From NCBI RefSeq assembly GCF_002234915.1, contig NZ_NEWD01000020.1, positions 29,443 to 93,442 of the forward strand: a DNA stretch of 64,000 nt. Reading direction: 5' to 3'. This DNA comes from Bifidobacterium vansinderenii. Lineage in GTDB: Bacteria > Actinomycetota > Actinomycetes > Actinomycetales > Bifidobacteriaceae. Shown here piece by piece: positions 45,159 to 54,683 of this stretch (its first letter is position 1; each line of letters opens with the position of its first letter). The position numbers and the translations under genes are program-made. The notes below the pieces were generated by a model. It was not told the origin of the DNA and searched no databases. It saw nothing but the letters and a program-made list of their open reading frames with translations.

Positions 45159-46199
45159 ATGGCAAATGACATCAAGACACTGAACATCGCCGTCATCCCC
45201 GGCGATGGCATCGGCAAGGAAGTCACCCCCGTCGCCCAGCAGGTGCTGGAAAAGGCCTCCGAAGGCGTCGTGAACTTCAACTACACCAACTTCGAACTCG
45301 GCGCCGAGCGCTACCTGCGCGACGGTGCGATCCTGCCCGACGACGAGCTGGAGGAGATCAAGAAGCAGGACGCCATCCTGCTGGGCGCCGTCGGCGACCC
45401 GCGCATCAAGGCCGGCATCCTGGAGCGCGGCCTGCTGCTCAAGCTGCGTTTCGCGCTTGACCAGTACGTGAACCTGCGTCCGACCAAGCTGTACAAGGGC
45501 GTCACCTCGCCGCTCGCCAACCCCGGCGACATCGACTTCGTGGTCGTGCGCGAGGGCACCGAGGGCCTGTACTGCGGCGCCGGCGGCGCGGTGCGCGTCG
45601 GCACGCCGAACGAGGTGGCCACTGAGGTGTCCATCAACACGGCGTACGGCGTGGAGCGCGTGGTGCGCTACGCGTTCGAGCTGGCCATGAAGCGCAAGAA
45701 GCACGTCACGCTCGTGCACAAGAAGAACGTGCTCGTCAACGCCGGCGACATGTGGCAGCGCATCGTCGACAAGGTCGGCGAGGAATATCCCGAGGTCACG
45801 CACGACTACCTGCACATCGACGCCACCACGATCTTCCTGGTGTCGAACCCGAGCCGCTTCGACGTGATCCTCACCGACAACCTGTTCGGCGACATCATCA
45901 CCGATGAGGCCGGTGCCGTGGTCGGCGGCGTGGGATACTCCGCTTCCGGCTGCATCAACGCCACCAACGAATACCCGTCGATGTTCGAGCCGATCCACGG
46001 TTCCGCTCCGGACATCGCCGGCAAGGGCATCGCCAACCCGACGGCCGCCGTGCTGTCCACCGCCATGCTGCTGCGTCACTTCGGCTATGACGAGGCCGCC
46101 GCGCGTATCGACGCCGCCGTCGAGGCCGACATCGAGGAGCTCGGCTCCACCAAGCGCAGCACCGAGCAGGTCGGCAAGGACATCCTCGCCCGCCTGTAA
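45159..46199 (+). CDS. leuB: 3-isopropylmalate dehydrogenase
   Basis: A 346-residue decarboxylating dehydrogenase of leucine biosynthesis. It has [11 protein letters not shown] at the start, the substrate loop [17 protein letters not shown], the catalytic Tyr/Lys region (LVHKKNVL) and [18 protein letters not shown]. The length is typical. TACCCT at 45146-45151 ends 7 nt before the ATG and no Shine-Dalgarno is visible, so leaderless translation is likely. It is the first housekeeping gene right of the island. Confidence 0.95.
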   Translation: MANDIKTLNIAVIPGDGIGKEVTPVAQQVLEKASEGVVNFNYTNFELGAERYLRDGAILPDDELEEIKKQDAILLGAVGDPRIKAGILERGLLLKLRFALDQYVNLRPTKLYKGVTSPLANPGDIDFVVVREGTEGLYCGAGGAVRVGTPNEVATEVSINTAYGVERVVRYAFELAMKRKKHVTLVHKKNVLVNAGDMWQRIVDKVGEEYPEVTHDYLHIDATTIFLVSNPSRFDVILTDNLFGDIITDEAGAVVGGVGYSASGCINATNEYPSMFEPIHGSAPDIAGKGIANPTAAVLSTAMLLRHFGYDEAAARIDAAVEADIEELGSTKRSTEQVGKDILARL

Positions 46200-46239
46200 A
46201 TGGTTTGAGCGGTCCGGTCGGTTCGGTCTGATCGCATGA

Positions 46240-46366
46240 TTTGGTAGTCCAAAGCGAATTTGGTAGTCCAAAACGGACACTTGAGCGCCGTTGTGAGTGC
46301 TCACACTGTTCGCTTTGGACTACCAAATTTGTTTTGACTACCAAGTTCGCTTTGACTGCCAATTCC
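46240..46366. repeat. Alternating repeat array based on TTTGGTAGTCCAAAGCGAA
   Basis: Two direct copies 20 bp apart (46240, 46260) are followed by inverted copies at 46309, about 46328 and about 46346. The outer pair is a perfect 19-bp inverted repeat. It lies between leuB and the TM2 gene and may also terminate leuB. Confidence 0.75.
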
Positions 46367-46433
46367 GTATTCGCCGTATCGGCACCGCATACGCTCGACG
46401 CGCAATGTTGCGTTGGTCGGGTAGCGTGGGAAT

Positions 46434-47038
46434 ATGACTTCATACAACGGGAATCCCAATCCTTATACCAACGGTTCAGGCAACGAAAGCGCCAACGGTT
46501 CTGGCAATGCCAATGCCAATGCCAATGCCAACGCCGCAGGCTCCGGCAATTCATATGGTTCGTCCAATCCGTATAGCGGTTCGTACGGTCAGAATCCGTA
46601 TGCCCAGCCGCAGCAGACTGCAGGTGCTGCCGGCGGCGCGAATCCGTACACCGGAAATCCGTACGGTCAGAATCCGTATCAGCAGAGCCCTTATCAGTCC
46701 GCTCCCAACGCCTACCAGCAGAATCCATACCAGCAGGCACCGTACGCGCAGAATCCGTATCAGCAGCCGTACCAGGCCTACCCGATGAGCGGCAAATCCA
46801 AGATCGCCGCCGGACTGCTCGGACTGTTCCTCGGCTCGTTCGGCGTCCACAACTTCTACCTCGGCAACACCGGCAAGGCAGTGGCCCAGCTGCTGCTGAC
46901 GCTCGTCGGCTGGATCATCGTCATCGGCCCGTTCGTCGCCTGTGTGTGTGGGGGCTCATCGAGGGCATCATGATCCTGTGCTCGCAGTACGGTTCCCCGT
47001 GGCATCGCGACGCCAACGGCTACGAGCTGCGCGACTAG
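46434..47038 (+). pseudogene. TM2-domain membrane protein, frameshifted in a TG repeat
   Basis: The first 173 residues are intact: an Asn/Ala-rich start, repeated NPY/QNPYQQ motifs, then a TM2 domain (SKIAAGLLGLFLGSFGVHNF, LLLTLVGWIIVIGPFVA). At (TG)5, 46941-46950, the frame is shifted. The ongoing frame stops at 46973, while the other frame gives the expected end GLIEGIMILCSQ ... YELRD to a TAG at 47036. Removing one TG restores the full protein. This is a disrupted gene, a phase-variable gene or a sequence error. TAGCGT ends 6 nt before the ATG. Confidence 0.8.
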
Positions 47039-47132
47039 CGCCGAATGACCGTTGACGATACGAACAGCGACGACATGAACGATCTGCCACATGGATGATT
47101 TGCCACATGAACGATCTGCAAGGATGAGACGA

Positions 47133-48593
47133 ATGCGTGATACCGAACCGACCTTCGCCACGACCGGCACCGACAATACGCGTGCCGTCCATACGCTGAT
47201 CGGTCGCGGCGAGTGCAAGACACCGAACGGCAAGCTCGTGGCGGTGTCCGTCCGCCTTGCCGACAACGCCGGCGATAATACTGACGACAATGCCATCGCC
47301 GACGCCCATGCCGACGGTAACGTCATTGCCTCGGCCCGTCTTGACGGCGATTTTCTGATCGACGGTATCGCCGGGATCGACGACACCGCCGGACATGACG
47401 ATATGACGCTGATCGCCGATGTGGAACGTGCGATCATGCGACAGCACGCGCCGATCGACGCTGTTCGGTTCAGGAAGGATGTCAGCCAGGCCGTCGAGGC
47501 GCATCCGCACTCCGAACTGATCGGCACCACTGCGGATGCCATCGTCACCGCCGCCGCTCGCGCGATCGCAGACGCGCTGATCGCCGCACACGGCGAAGAC
47601 GGCAACGGTAATAGTGACGGTGGTGATACCGGTGAAGGGTGGGCCACCGATCGGGGATCAACGCCTTGGACCACAAGAAAATCCAAAGTCTCCAAAAACG
47701 ACGCCGGCACCCAGTTTTCCGACTGTTGGCTCGATCTTTCCGACCGCACCCCGCGTATCATCCGCGACTCCGAACCCTACACGCCTGCCATGCAGATGGC
47801 CCTTGACCAGGCCATCGCCCAGGCGGTGGCGGCCGGCGAGCAGCCGCCGACACTGCGCTTCTGGAACTGGGGCAGCCCCGCCGTGGTCATCGGCGCCTAC
47901 CAGTCCGTTGAAGGGGAAGTGAACGAAGCCGAAGCCGAGCGTGAAGGATTCACCGTAGTCCGGCGCATCACCGGCGGCGGCGCCATGTTCGTGCGCCCCG
48001 ACGACACCATCACATACTCGCTGTACGTGCCCGAATCGTTCACCCACGGTCTCGACCCGGTGGAATCCTACCGGCTCTGTGACGAATGGGCGTTTGCCGC
48101 ACTGCACGCCATGGGCATTCCCGCCGTGCACCAGCCGATCAACGACATCGCCACGCCGTCCGGCGGCAAGATCGGCGGCGCGGCGCAACGTCGATTCCCC
48201 GGCAGACCCGTCCGTCACGATGCCGCTGACGGTCCCGTCCCATCCGCCCCCGGCACTCAGTCCAGTCAGGGCGGCCCTGCACGTCCCGGCTGCATCCTGC
48301 ACCACGTGACCATGGCCTACCGCATCGACACCGCGGCCATGAGCCGCATCCTGCGCATATCCAAGGAAAAGCTCAAATTCAAGGCCGTCGCCTCGGCAAG
48401 CAAACGCGTGCAGCCGCTCGCCACGCAGACTGACATGACCCGCGAGCAGATCGTCGACGGCATGATCGACTACGCGCTCGCAGGCATCCCCGGCGCACAA
48501 TCCGCCGTCATCCCGGAATCGTTGCTGGCGCAGGCCCGTTCCCTTGCCGAGACCAGGTTCTCCAACCCAGCCTGGACCCATCGCATCCCCTGA
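47133..48593 (+). CDS. lplA: Lipoate-protein ligase, accessory domain at the N terminus
   Basis: A 486-residue enzyme. The catalytic BPL/LplA domain covers the second half, with RFWNWGSPAVVIGAYQ, RRITGGGAMFV and the lipoyl-AMP binding DIATPSGGKIGG. The first ~170 residues look like the accessory domain usually found at the C terminus (LIGRGECKTPNGKLVAVSV), so the domain order is swapped. It should activate lipoate and load it on GcvH. AAGGA lies 9 nt before ATG 47133. Confidence 0.88.
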   Translation: MRDTEPTFATTGTDNTRAVHTLIGRGECKTPNGKLVAVSVRLADNAGDNTDDNAIADAHADGNVIASARLDGDFLIDGIAGIDDTAGHDDMTLIADVERAIMRQHAPIDAVRFRKDVSQAVEAHPHSELIGTTADAIVTAAARAIADALIAAHGEDGNGNSDGGDTGEGWATDRGSTPWTTRKSKVSKNDAGTQFSDCWLDLSDRTPRIIRDSEPYTPAMQMALDQAIAQAVAAGEQPPTLRFWNWGSPAVVIGAYQSVEGEVNEAEAEREGFTVVRRITGGGAMFVRPDDTITYSLYVPESFTHGLDPVESYRLCDEWAFAALHAMGIPAVHQPINDIATPSGGKIGGAAQRRFPGRPVRHDAADGPVPSAPGTQSSQGGPARPGCILHHVTMAYRIDTAAMSRILRISKEKLKFKAVASASKRVQPLATQTDMTREQIVDGMIDYALAGIPGAQSAVIPESLLAQARSLAETRFSNPAWTHRIP

Positions 48594-48599
48594 CCCGAT

Positions 48600-48668
48600 C
48601 CTTCCCCTCATGCTCCCTTTCAAGGAGGAGGGAGCTGGCCGACAAAGTCGGTCTGGGGGAGGGCCCAC
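48600..48668. repeat. Dispersed intergenic palindrome, type B
   Basis: CTCCCTTTCAAGGAGGAGGG plus CTGGCCGACAAAGTCGGTC and GGGGGAGGG, between lplA and pyrD. Confidence 0.75.
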
Positions 48669-48755
48669 CCCAATCACACCCAAAAACCATGCAACACGAC
48701 AACTTCCCGCGTCGAGGAATGGCATCGTCGCGCGCAAGCGTGTAAAAAGGACGGT

Positions 48756-49907
48756 ATGAGTTACGTGTCGCAGTCGCCAATTCACAATGCCGTCAACAAG
48801 GTCAGCACCAATCTGTTCTCCTTCGCCTACAAGAACGTTGCCAAGAAGGCGTTCTTTGCCATGCCGCCGGACCAGGCGCACGACGCCATGATCTCCGGCT
48901 GCTCGCTGGCCGGCAAGGTGCCGCCGCTCATGTGGATGCTGCGCGAGATGCTCGACTACACGGATCCCGCACTCGAGACCGAAGTGATGGGCGTGAAATT
49001 CCATAATCCGTTCGGCCTGTCCGCCGGACTCGACAAGGACTGCAAGCTGCCCGCCGTGCTCGACGCTGCAGGATTCGGCTTCGAAACGTTCGGCTCCACC
49101 ACGGCCCGCCCGTGCGCAGGCAACCCCCGCCCGTGGTTCCACCGTCTGCCCGAATACGGGTCGATGATGGTGCACGCGGGACTCGCCAACGAAGGCTCCG
49201 CCAAGGTGATCGCCCGCGCCGAGAAGGCGTTCACGAATGTGAGCACGCTGCGCATGTCCGCGTCCCTCGCCCGTACGAACGACAAACTGGTGGGCGACCT
49301 CGACGAGGGCATTGCCGACTACCGCACGTCGCTGGAGCGTGCCGTCGGCCGCACCGACATGATCGAGATCAACGTCTCCTGCCCGAACACCATGGCGGGA
49401 GAGCCGTTCACCAGCGACCCGAAGAACCTCGACCGACTGTTCGCGTCCCTCGACGAAGTGAGCCGCCCGCAGCCCACGCTCGTCAAGCTGCCGCTCAACA
49501 AGTCTTGGGATGAGATGAAGGCGCTGCTCGACGTGCTTGCCGAGCACAACGTGCAGGGCGTGTCGCTGGCGAACCTGCAGAAGGACCGCACCGGCATGGA
49601 CGACATTCCCAAGGACTGGAAGGGTGGCCTGTCCGGCATGCCGTGCGGCAAGGCCAGCACCGAGCTGGTGGCCCGCGTGTACCGCGACTACGGCGACCGT
49701 TTCGCCATCGCCGGCATCGGCGGCGTATTCACGCCCCAGCAGGCGTACGCGAAGATCCGCGCCGGCGCCAGCCTGGTCATGTTCATCTCGTCGCTGATGT
49801 ACGTCGGACCGCAGAACATCAGCACGCTCAAGCGTGGTCTGGTGGAGCTGCTGCACGCCGACGGCTTCGACAACGTGCAGCAGGCCGTCGGCATCGACGT
49901 CCGCTGA
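48756..49907 (+). CDS. pyrD: Dihydroorotate dehydrogenase
   Basis: A 383-residue FMN enzyme of pyrimidine synthesis. A ~65-residue N-terminal helical extension, as in class 2 membrane quinone-linked enzymes, precedes the barrel (NPFGLSAGLDKD, ETFGSTTARP). The active-site loop reads EINVSCPNT, with Cys where class 2 enzymes normally have Ser and class 1 enzymes have Cys. FMN-phosphate binding is GIGGVFTPQQA. AAGGA precedes the ATG. The electron acceptor is therefore uncertain. Confidence 0.92.
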   Translation: MSYVSQSPIHNAVNKVSTNLFSFAYKNVAKKAFFAMPPDQAHDAMISGCSLAGKVPPLMWMLREMLDYTDPALETEVMGVKFHNPFGLSAGLDKDCKLPAVLDAAGFGFETFGSTTARPCAGNPRPWFHRLPEYGSMMVHAGLANEGSAKVIARAEKAFTNVSTLRMSASLARTNDKLVGDLDEGIADYRTSLERAVGRTDMIEINVSCPNTMAGEPFTSDPKNLDRLFASLDEVSRPQPTLVKLPLNKSWDEMKALLDVLAEHNVQGVSLANLQKDRTGMDDIPKDWKGGLSGMPCGKASTELVARVYRDYGDRFAIAGIGGVFTPQQAYAKIRAGASLVMFISSLMYVGPQNISTLKRGLVELLHADGFDNVQQAVGIDVR

Positions 49908-49936
49908 CGCAGCGTATTCGCGATCAGCGTATTCAT

Positions 49937-50082
49937 CCCTCCCTCAGTCCGACTTCGTCGGCCAGCTCCCTCCCCTGGAGGGAGCACGAGGTTGTGTGCG
50001 CTATCCGCTTAGGCTGAAACCCTTTTCGTGCTCCCTCCAGGGGAGGGAGCTGTCACGCACAGCGTGACTGAGGGAGGGCTCC
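49937..50082. repeat. Dispersed intergenic palindrome, type B (paired units)
   Basis: Two facing units, CCCTCCCTCAGTCCGAC at the left and GTGACTGAGGGAGGG at the right, with CTCCCTCCAGGGGAGGGAG inside. It separates the convergent pyrD and oxidoreductase genes. Confidence 0.85.
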
Positions 50083-50096
50083 AGTCCGGCGAACGT

Positions 50097-51224
50097 TCAG
50101 TACGCCCCACGCACGTACTGATCCGGGTATCCCGCCGCCTCGGTGCTCAGTCCGAGCTTGTACGCGGCGCGCAGAGGCCAGTACGGATTACGCAGCGCGG
50201 CGCGTCCGATCTCCACGGCGTCCGCGTCCCCACGGTTCACGATCTTGTCGGCCTGCTTGGCCTTGGTGATCAGCCCCACGGCGGTGGTGCGAATATCCGC
50301 GTGCTTGCGCACCTCCGACGCGAACGGCACCTGATACCCCGGTTCCGCGGGAATCGTCACACCGGCGATGATGCCGCCGGTGGACACGTCGATCAGATCC
50401 ACACCATGGCTGCGTAGCGCACGCGCGACGGCGATGGTCTGATCCAGATCCCAGCCGCCGGCCGCCCAGTCGGTCGCGGAAACACGCACGAGCAGCGGCG
50501 AATTGTCGGGCATCACGCTGCGCACCGCATCGGCCACCTCGATCAGCAGACGCATACGGTCGTTGAGATCGCCGCCATACTCGTCGGAACGCTCATTGGT
50601 AAGCGGATCCAGAAACTCACTGAGCAGATACCCATGCGCGGCATGAATCTCAATGGCCTGGAACCCGGCGCGGACGGCACGAGACGCGGCGGCACGGAAC
50701 TGCTCCACAATGCCGTGAATCTCCTCCACGCTCAGCTCCCTCGGCATCGCATAATCGCCGAACGCAATGGGGGAGGGGGCCACGGTCTGCCATCCGCCGG
50801 CATCCAACGGCACGCTCTGCCCCTCGTACCCCACGGCGAAACTGCCCGTGGAACCCTTGCGGCCGGAATGATTGAGCTGCACGGCCGGCACCGCGCCGGC
50901 ATCACGAATGCCGTCGACGATCCAACGCCAGGCCTCCACCTGATCGTCGTTCCACAGGCCCACATCATTGGGGGAGATGCGGCCCTCGGGACTCACCGCC
51001 GTCGCCTCGGCGATCACCATGCCGAAACCGCCAAGCGCTCGCGATACATAATGCTGGTAGTGGAACGGCGTGGGCTTGCCGTCCTGCGCGAACGCCGAGT
51101 AGGTGTCCATCGGAGGCAGCCATACGCGGTTGCGGATTTCCAGACCACGCAGGGTGAGCGGGTCGAACAGATGCGGACGTGTGTTCTTCTTGGAGCGTTT
51201 TCCGGTTCGCTTGTCAGCTGCCAT
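50097..51224 (-). CDS. Old-yellow-enzyme family NADH:flavin oxidoreductase
   Basis: A 375-residue FMN oxidoreductase of the YqjM-like class. It has LPPMDTYSAFAQDG near the start, the substrate-binding pair in IHAAHGYL and the family motif FLDPLTNERSDEYGG, and FMN-phosphate binding near the end (GRAALRNPYW). It reduces activated alkenes with NAD(P)H. ATG 51224 was chosen over an upstream in-frame start without conserved residues. A 16-bp palindrome lies 77 bp upstream. Confidence 0.9.
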   Translation of the reverse strand: MAADKRTGKRSKKNTRPHLFDPLTLRGLEIRNRVWLPPMDTYSAFAQDGKPTPFHYQHYVSRALGGFGMVIAEATAVSPEGRISPNDVGLWNDDQVEAWRWIVDGIRDAGAVPAVQLNHSGRKGSTGSFAVGYEGQSVPLDAGGWQTVAPSPIAFGDYAMPRELSVEEIHGIVEQFRAAASRAVRAGFQAIEIHAAHGYLLSEFLDPLTNERSDEYGGDLNDRMRLLIEVADAVRSVMPDNSPLLVRVSATDWAAGGWDLDQTIAVARALRSHGVDLIDVSTGGIIAGVTIPAEPGYQVPFASEVRKHADIRTTAVGLITKAKQADKIVNRGDADAVEIGRAALRNPYWPLRAAYKLGLSTEAAGYPDQYVRGAY

Positions 51225-51300
51225 GATCGTTGCCTTCGTTCGTTGTGTGGCCGTCGCCAGTGTTGCGTGGCTGCAGCCGATGTCCGCCCGTCCCCATCCC

Positions 51301-51316
51301 ATGCCGACGTCGGCAT
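51301..51316. promoter_or_regulatory. Perfect 16-bp palindrome upstream of the oxidoreductase
   Basis: ATGCCGACGTCGGCAT lies between the terminator of the penicillin-binding-protein gene and the oxidoreductase start. Length and symmetry fit an operator for a TetR- or MarR-type regulator. Confidence 0.5.
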
Positions 51317-51319
51317 AAC

Positions 51320-51357
51320 AAAACAGGCGCAGGGGTTGATCCCCCTACGCCTGTTTT
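51320..51357 (-). terminator. Terminator of the penicillin-binding protein gene
   Basis: AAAACAGGCG pairs with CGCCTGTTTT, with an inner AGGGG/CCCCT stem; T residues follow on the minus strand. Confidence 0.85.
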
Positions 51358-51397
51358 ACCACATGAGCCCTAAACGAAGCCTTTGGAACTCGCTAAC

Positions 51398-53626
51398 TCA
51401 CTGCCCTTCGGTGGTGGTGCCGGAGGTAGTACCGGAAGTGGTGCCCGAGTTCGTGCTGGTGCTGCCGCTCGTGCTGCGCGACTTCGTCGAACTCGACTTC
51501 TTCTTGGTGGTGGACGACGTGGAGCCGGTCGTGCGGATCATGTTCTGGTCCGGGTTGCCGTAGTCGTTGTCCTGCGGAATGTTCGCGGAGCTCAGATAGT
51601 TCTCCATGAACTCCTTCCACGTCGGCAGTGCGATATCGGCACCGTACCAGGACGAGCGGTACACGCCGTTGATCGTGCCCTTGAGCGAGACGCCCGAGTT
51701 CTCGGCATTGGTGATCAGCGCGAACGCGGCCACCTGCGGCACGAAGCCGGACGTGGCGAGCTGCGTCTGCTCGCTCGTACCGGTCTTGGCGAAGGTCTTG
51801 CGGTTGTCGGACAGCTGTGCGTCCTTGGCCACACCCTGCGTCACGTTGAGGTTCATGGCGTAGGCGGTGGTCTGCGCCACTTCGGAGGAGATGGCCTGAT
51901 GGCAGTTGGCGCTCGGCACCTTGTAGCTCTTGCCGGAGCTGTCGACCACCTTGTTCAGGGCGATCGGCGTGCATTCCACGCCGTTGCCGGCGATGGTCGC
52001 GTACACGTTGGCCATGGTCAGCGGCGACGACGGTTCGGTACCGATCACCATCGACGGGTTGTACTTGGTGATGTCGGTGCCGTCGGCACGGTGATAGCCC
52101 ATGGTCTTGGCCATGTCGGCGATGGACTTCAGGCCGATGCGCTGCGCCATGGACACCTGGGTGGTGTTGTGCGACTGGTTGAGTGCCTGCAGCGGGGTCT
52201 CCGGATTCACCGTGCCGCCGCCGGAGTTCTGCACGTCGAACACACCGGCACCGTCGGCGTCGGGGATGGTCTTGTACGAGTAGTGCATGCTGGTGGCCAG
52301 CGGCTCGTTGGCGGAGTTGCCGGCGTTGATCCATGCGGCGAAGTTGATGGGCTTCCACGTGGAACCGACCTGGAAGCCGGAGCCGCCGCCGTCCGCGTAA
52401 TCCACGGCGTAGTTCACGGAGGTGCGCGTGGTGCCCGGTGCGCCGTTCACGTCGTACGTGCGGTTCTGTGCCAGAGCGAGCACCTCACCGGTGCCAGGTC
52501 GGATCGCGGCGAGGATGTTCTCGTATCCGCTCGGATCGTCCTCGGGCAGGTTGTCGCGCACGGCGGTCCACGCGGAGTTCTGCGCGTTCACGTCGAGCGT
52601 GGTGTAGATGTTGAGGCCGCCCTGCTTGATCAGCTGGCGACGCTCCTTGAGTGTCTTGCCGAACACGTCGGACTTCTCGATCTGGCGAATCGCATAGTCG
52701 CAGAAGTATGCGGCGTTGCCCGCGGCCTGGCATCCCACGGCCACGTCCTGCACATGCAGGGTGTCGGCGAGCGGGATCTTCTTGGCGGCGTCGGTCTCGG
52801 ACTTGTCAACGAAGCCCCATTCGCTCATCAGATCAAGGGTGATGTTGCGCTGCTTCTCGGCCTCTTCCGGGTTCACGGTGGGGTCGAAGTTGGCGGGGTT
52901 CTTGGTGATTGCCGCGATCGTGGCGGACTCCACCAGATTCAGGTCGGACGCGCTCTTGGAGAAGTAGTGCTGTGCGGCGGTCTCCACGCCGTACACGTTC
53001 TTGCCGAACTGTGCGATGTTGAGGTAGCCCTGCAGGATCTCCTGCTTGGAGTACTTCTTCTCCAGTTCTACGGAGATGAGCATCTCGCGCAGCTTGCGGG
53101 CGATGGTCTCCTCCTGCGCGTGGTACGCCTCGATCGGATCGTCGTCCTCAAGAGCCTGATCGATGAGGATGTTCTTCACGTACTGCTGGGTGAGGGTCGA
53201 ACCGCCCTGGGTGTCGCCCTTCTTCACGTATGTCTGCACGAACGCTCGTGCGATGCCCTGCGGATCGATGCCGCTGTGATCCCAGAAACGATGGTCCTCG
53301 CGCGCCACCACGGCCTTCTGCATATAGTCCGAAATGCTCTTCAGCGGCACAATGATGCGGTTCTGCTCATAGAACGTGGCCAGCACCGTGGTGCCGTCGG
53401 ACGCGTACATGCGCGACTGCTGCGGCAGGTCGGCAAGGTCGAAGTTGATGTCGTCGGCCTTCAGTGAGGAGGTCAGGCTCTTGGTCATGGTGTTCGCGCC
53501 CATGACGGCCGGCAGTAGGAAGCCGGAGGCCACCACACCGCCTGCGACGCAGAACATGATATAGGCAAGAATCAGCGTGAACACACGACGAGTTGTCTTA
53601 GGTTTCTTTTCGGGCATGGTGCCCAT
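51398..53626 (-). CDS. Class A penicillin-binding protein (bifunctional)
   Basis: A 742-residue peptidoglycan synthase. One N-terminal membrane helix (about residues 15-40) is followed by a glycosyltransferase domain (EDHRFWDHSGIDPQG, GGSTLTQQYVKN, ELEKKYSKQEIL). The transpeptidase domain has STWKP (SxxK), SHNTT (SxN) and KTGTSE (KTG). The tail is a Ser/Thr/Gly repeat. It should build the wall at the outer membrane face. The start at 53626 or 53617 is not decided. Confidence 0.95.
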   Translation of the reverse strand: MGTMPEKKPKTTRRVFTLILAYIMFCVAGGVVASGFLLPAVMGANTMTKSLTSSLKADDINFDLADLPQQSRMYASDGTTVLATFYEQNRIIVPLKSISDYMQKAVVAREDHRFWDHSGIDPQGIARAFVQTYVKKGDTQGGSTLTQQYVKNILIDQALEDDDPIEAYHAQEETIARKLREMLISVELEKKYSKQEILQGYLNIAQFGKNVYGVETAAQHYFSKSASDLNLVESATIAAITKNPANFDPTVNPEEAEKQRNITLDLMSEWGFVDKSETDAAKKIPLADTLHVQDVAVGCQAAGNAAYFCDYAIRQIEKSDVFGKTLKERRQLIKQGGLNIYTTLDVNAQNSAWTAVRDNLPEDDPSGYENILAAIRPGTGEVLALAQNRTYDVNGAPGTTRTSVNYAVDYADGGGSGFQVGSTWKPINFAAWINAGNSANEPLATSMHYSYKTIPDADGAGVFDVQNSGGGTVNPETPLQALNQSHNTTQVSMAQRIGLKSIADMAKTMGYHRADGTDITKYNPSMVIGTEPSSPLTMANVYATIAGNGVECTPIALNKVVDSSGKSYKVPSANCHQAISSEVAQTTAYAMNLNVTQGVAKDAQLSDNRKTFAKTGTSEQTQLATSGFVPQVAAFALITNAENSGVSLKGTINGVYRSSWYGADIALPTWKEFMENYLSSANIPQDNDYGNPDQNMIRTTGSTSSTTKKKSSSTKSRSTSGSTSTNSGTTSGTTSGTTTEGQ

Positions 53627-53728
53627 TGTAAAGTGGTGACCCTACCTTTCGACCATCCGTTTCCAATCTTCACGGCACTGTCATTCCCGTAAAATTCGCT
53701 GGAAATTTACTGATGTGCCCTTTTCCAT

Positions 53729-53779
53729 GTGCTCCCTCCGAGGGAGGGAGCTGGACGACGAAGTCGGACTGGGGGAGGA
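53729..53779. repeat. Dispersed intergenic palindrome, type B
   Basis: GCTCCCTCCGAGGGAGGGAG then CTGGACGACGAAGTCGGAC and GGGGGAGG, between the Crp/Fnr and penicillin-binding protein genes. Confidence 0.8.
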
Positions 53780-53794
53780 ATAAATAGTAGAAGC

Positions 53795-54514
53795 TTACTG
53801 ATGCGCCCTTCGGATCAGCTTGCCCGGCTGGTAGATGATGATCGTGCGGCCCCTGCGCGAGATCCATCCGCGCTGCGTGAACTCCATCAGCGCCTTGTTC
53901 ACCGTTTCGCGCGAGGCGCCCACGAGCTGTGCCATCTCCTCCTGCGTCAGATCGTGCGGCACCACCAGTCCGTCCTCACTCGGCTCGCCGAATCGCTGGG
54001 CGAGGTCTATGAGCGTCTTCGCAAGCCTTCCGGGAACGTCCATGAACACCAGATCGGCGATGCGCTCGTTGTTGAGTCGTGCACGATAGCCCATCACCTG
54101 AAGCATGTCGATGGCCACGCGCGGATGCTCGTCAAGCCATGCGAACAGTGCGGCGCGTTCGAGCGAGGCGACGATCGTACCGTTGGTCATCACGATGGCG
54201 GACGCGGTGCGCGGGCCGCCGGTCGGATCGAACACGGGGATCTCGCCGAGCAGTTCTCCGCGTCCGGTGATCGACAGCAGATGGATGCGATGATCCGTCG
54301 ATTCTCGGGTGAGTTTGATGCGTCCGGTCTCTACCAGATACATGCGGTGGTCCGTATCCCCCTCGTGGAATACCGCATCGCCTTTGGAGTAGTAGCGTCG
54401 CTGGAGGTGCGGCAGCAGCTGGTCGGCCTCCTCGGGGCGCACCTGCTTGAACAGTGCGGTGTGCAGAAGGGCGTCGCGTTGGCTTTCCAAGTCGTCGGTA
54501 GCGCGAATCACCAA
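53795..54514 (-). CDS. Crp/Fnr-family transcriptional regulator
   Basis: A 239-residue regulator. The cyclic-nucleotide-binding beta-roll (GDAVFHEGDTDHRMYLVETG; GELLGEIPVFD ... GPRTASA) is followed by the long helix and a winged HTH with the recognition helix QLVGASRETVNKAL. It resembles actinobacterial GlxR/Crp. GELLGEI with PRTASA preserves most cAMP contacts. No Cys cluster for a [4Fe-4S] is present, so it is not FNR. Confidence 0.92.
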   Translation of the reverse strand: MVIRATDDLESQRDALLHTALFKQVRPEEADQLLPHLQRRYYSKGDAVFHEGDTDHRMYLVETGRIKLTRESTDHRIHLLSITGRGELLGEIPVFDPTGGPRTASAIVMTNGTIVASLERAALFAWLDEHPRVAIDMLQVMGYRARLNNERIADLVFMDVPGRLAKTLIDLAQRFGEPSEDGLVVPHDLTQEEMAQLVGASRETVNKALMEFTQRGWISRRGRTIIIYQPGKLIRRAHQ

Positions 54515-54683
54515 GCGTCAACCTCCATCGTTGAGTCCCTTATGATTTTTCTCAGTCTATTAGTCTAGCGCTCATGTGACGGGCGGAATATCCTGTTGAA
54601 TGGATTTGTCGACAATTGACAGTCGCGAGTCAGTCGAAAAAGCGTGGTCGACGACGAACGAACATATATATAAGGAATCGGAT

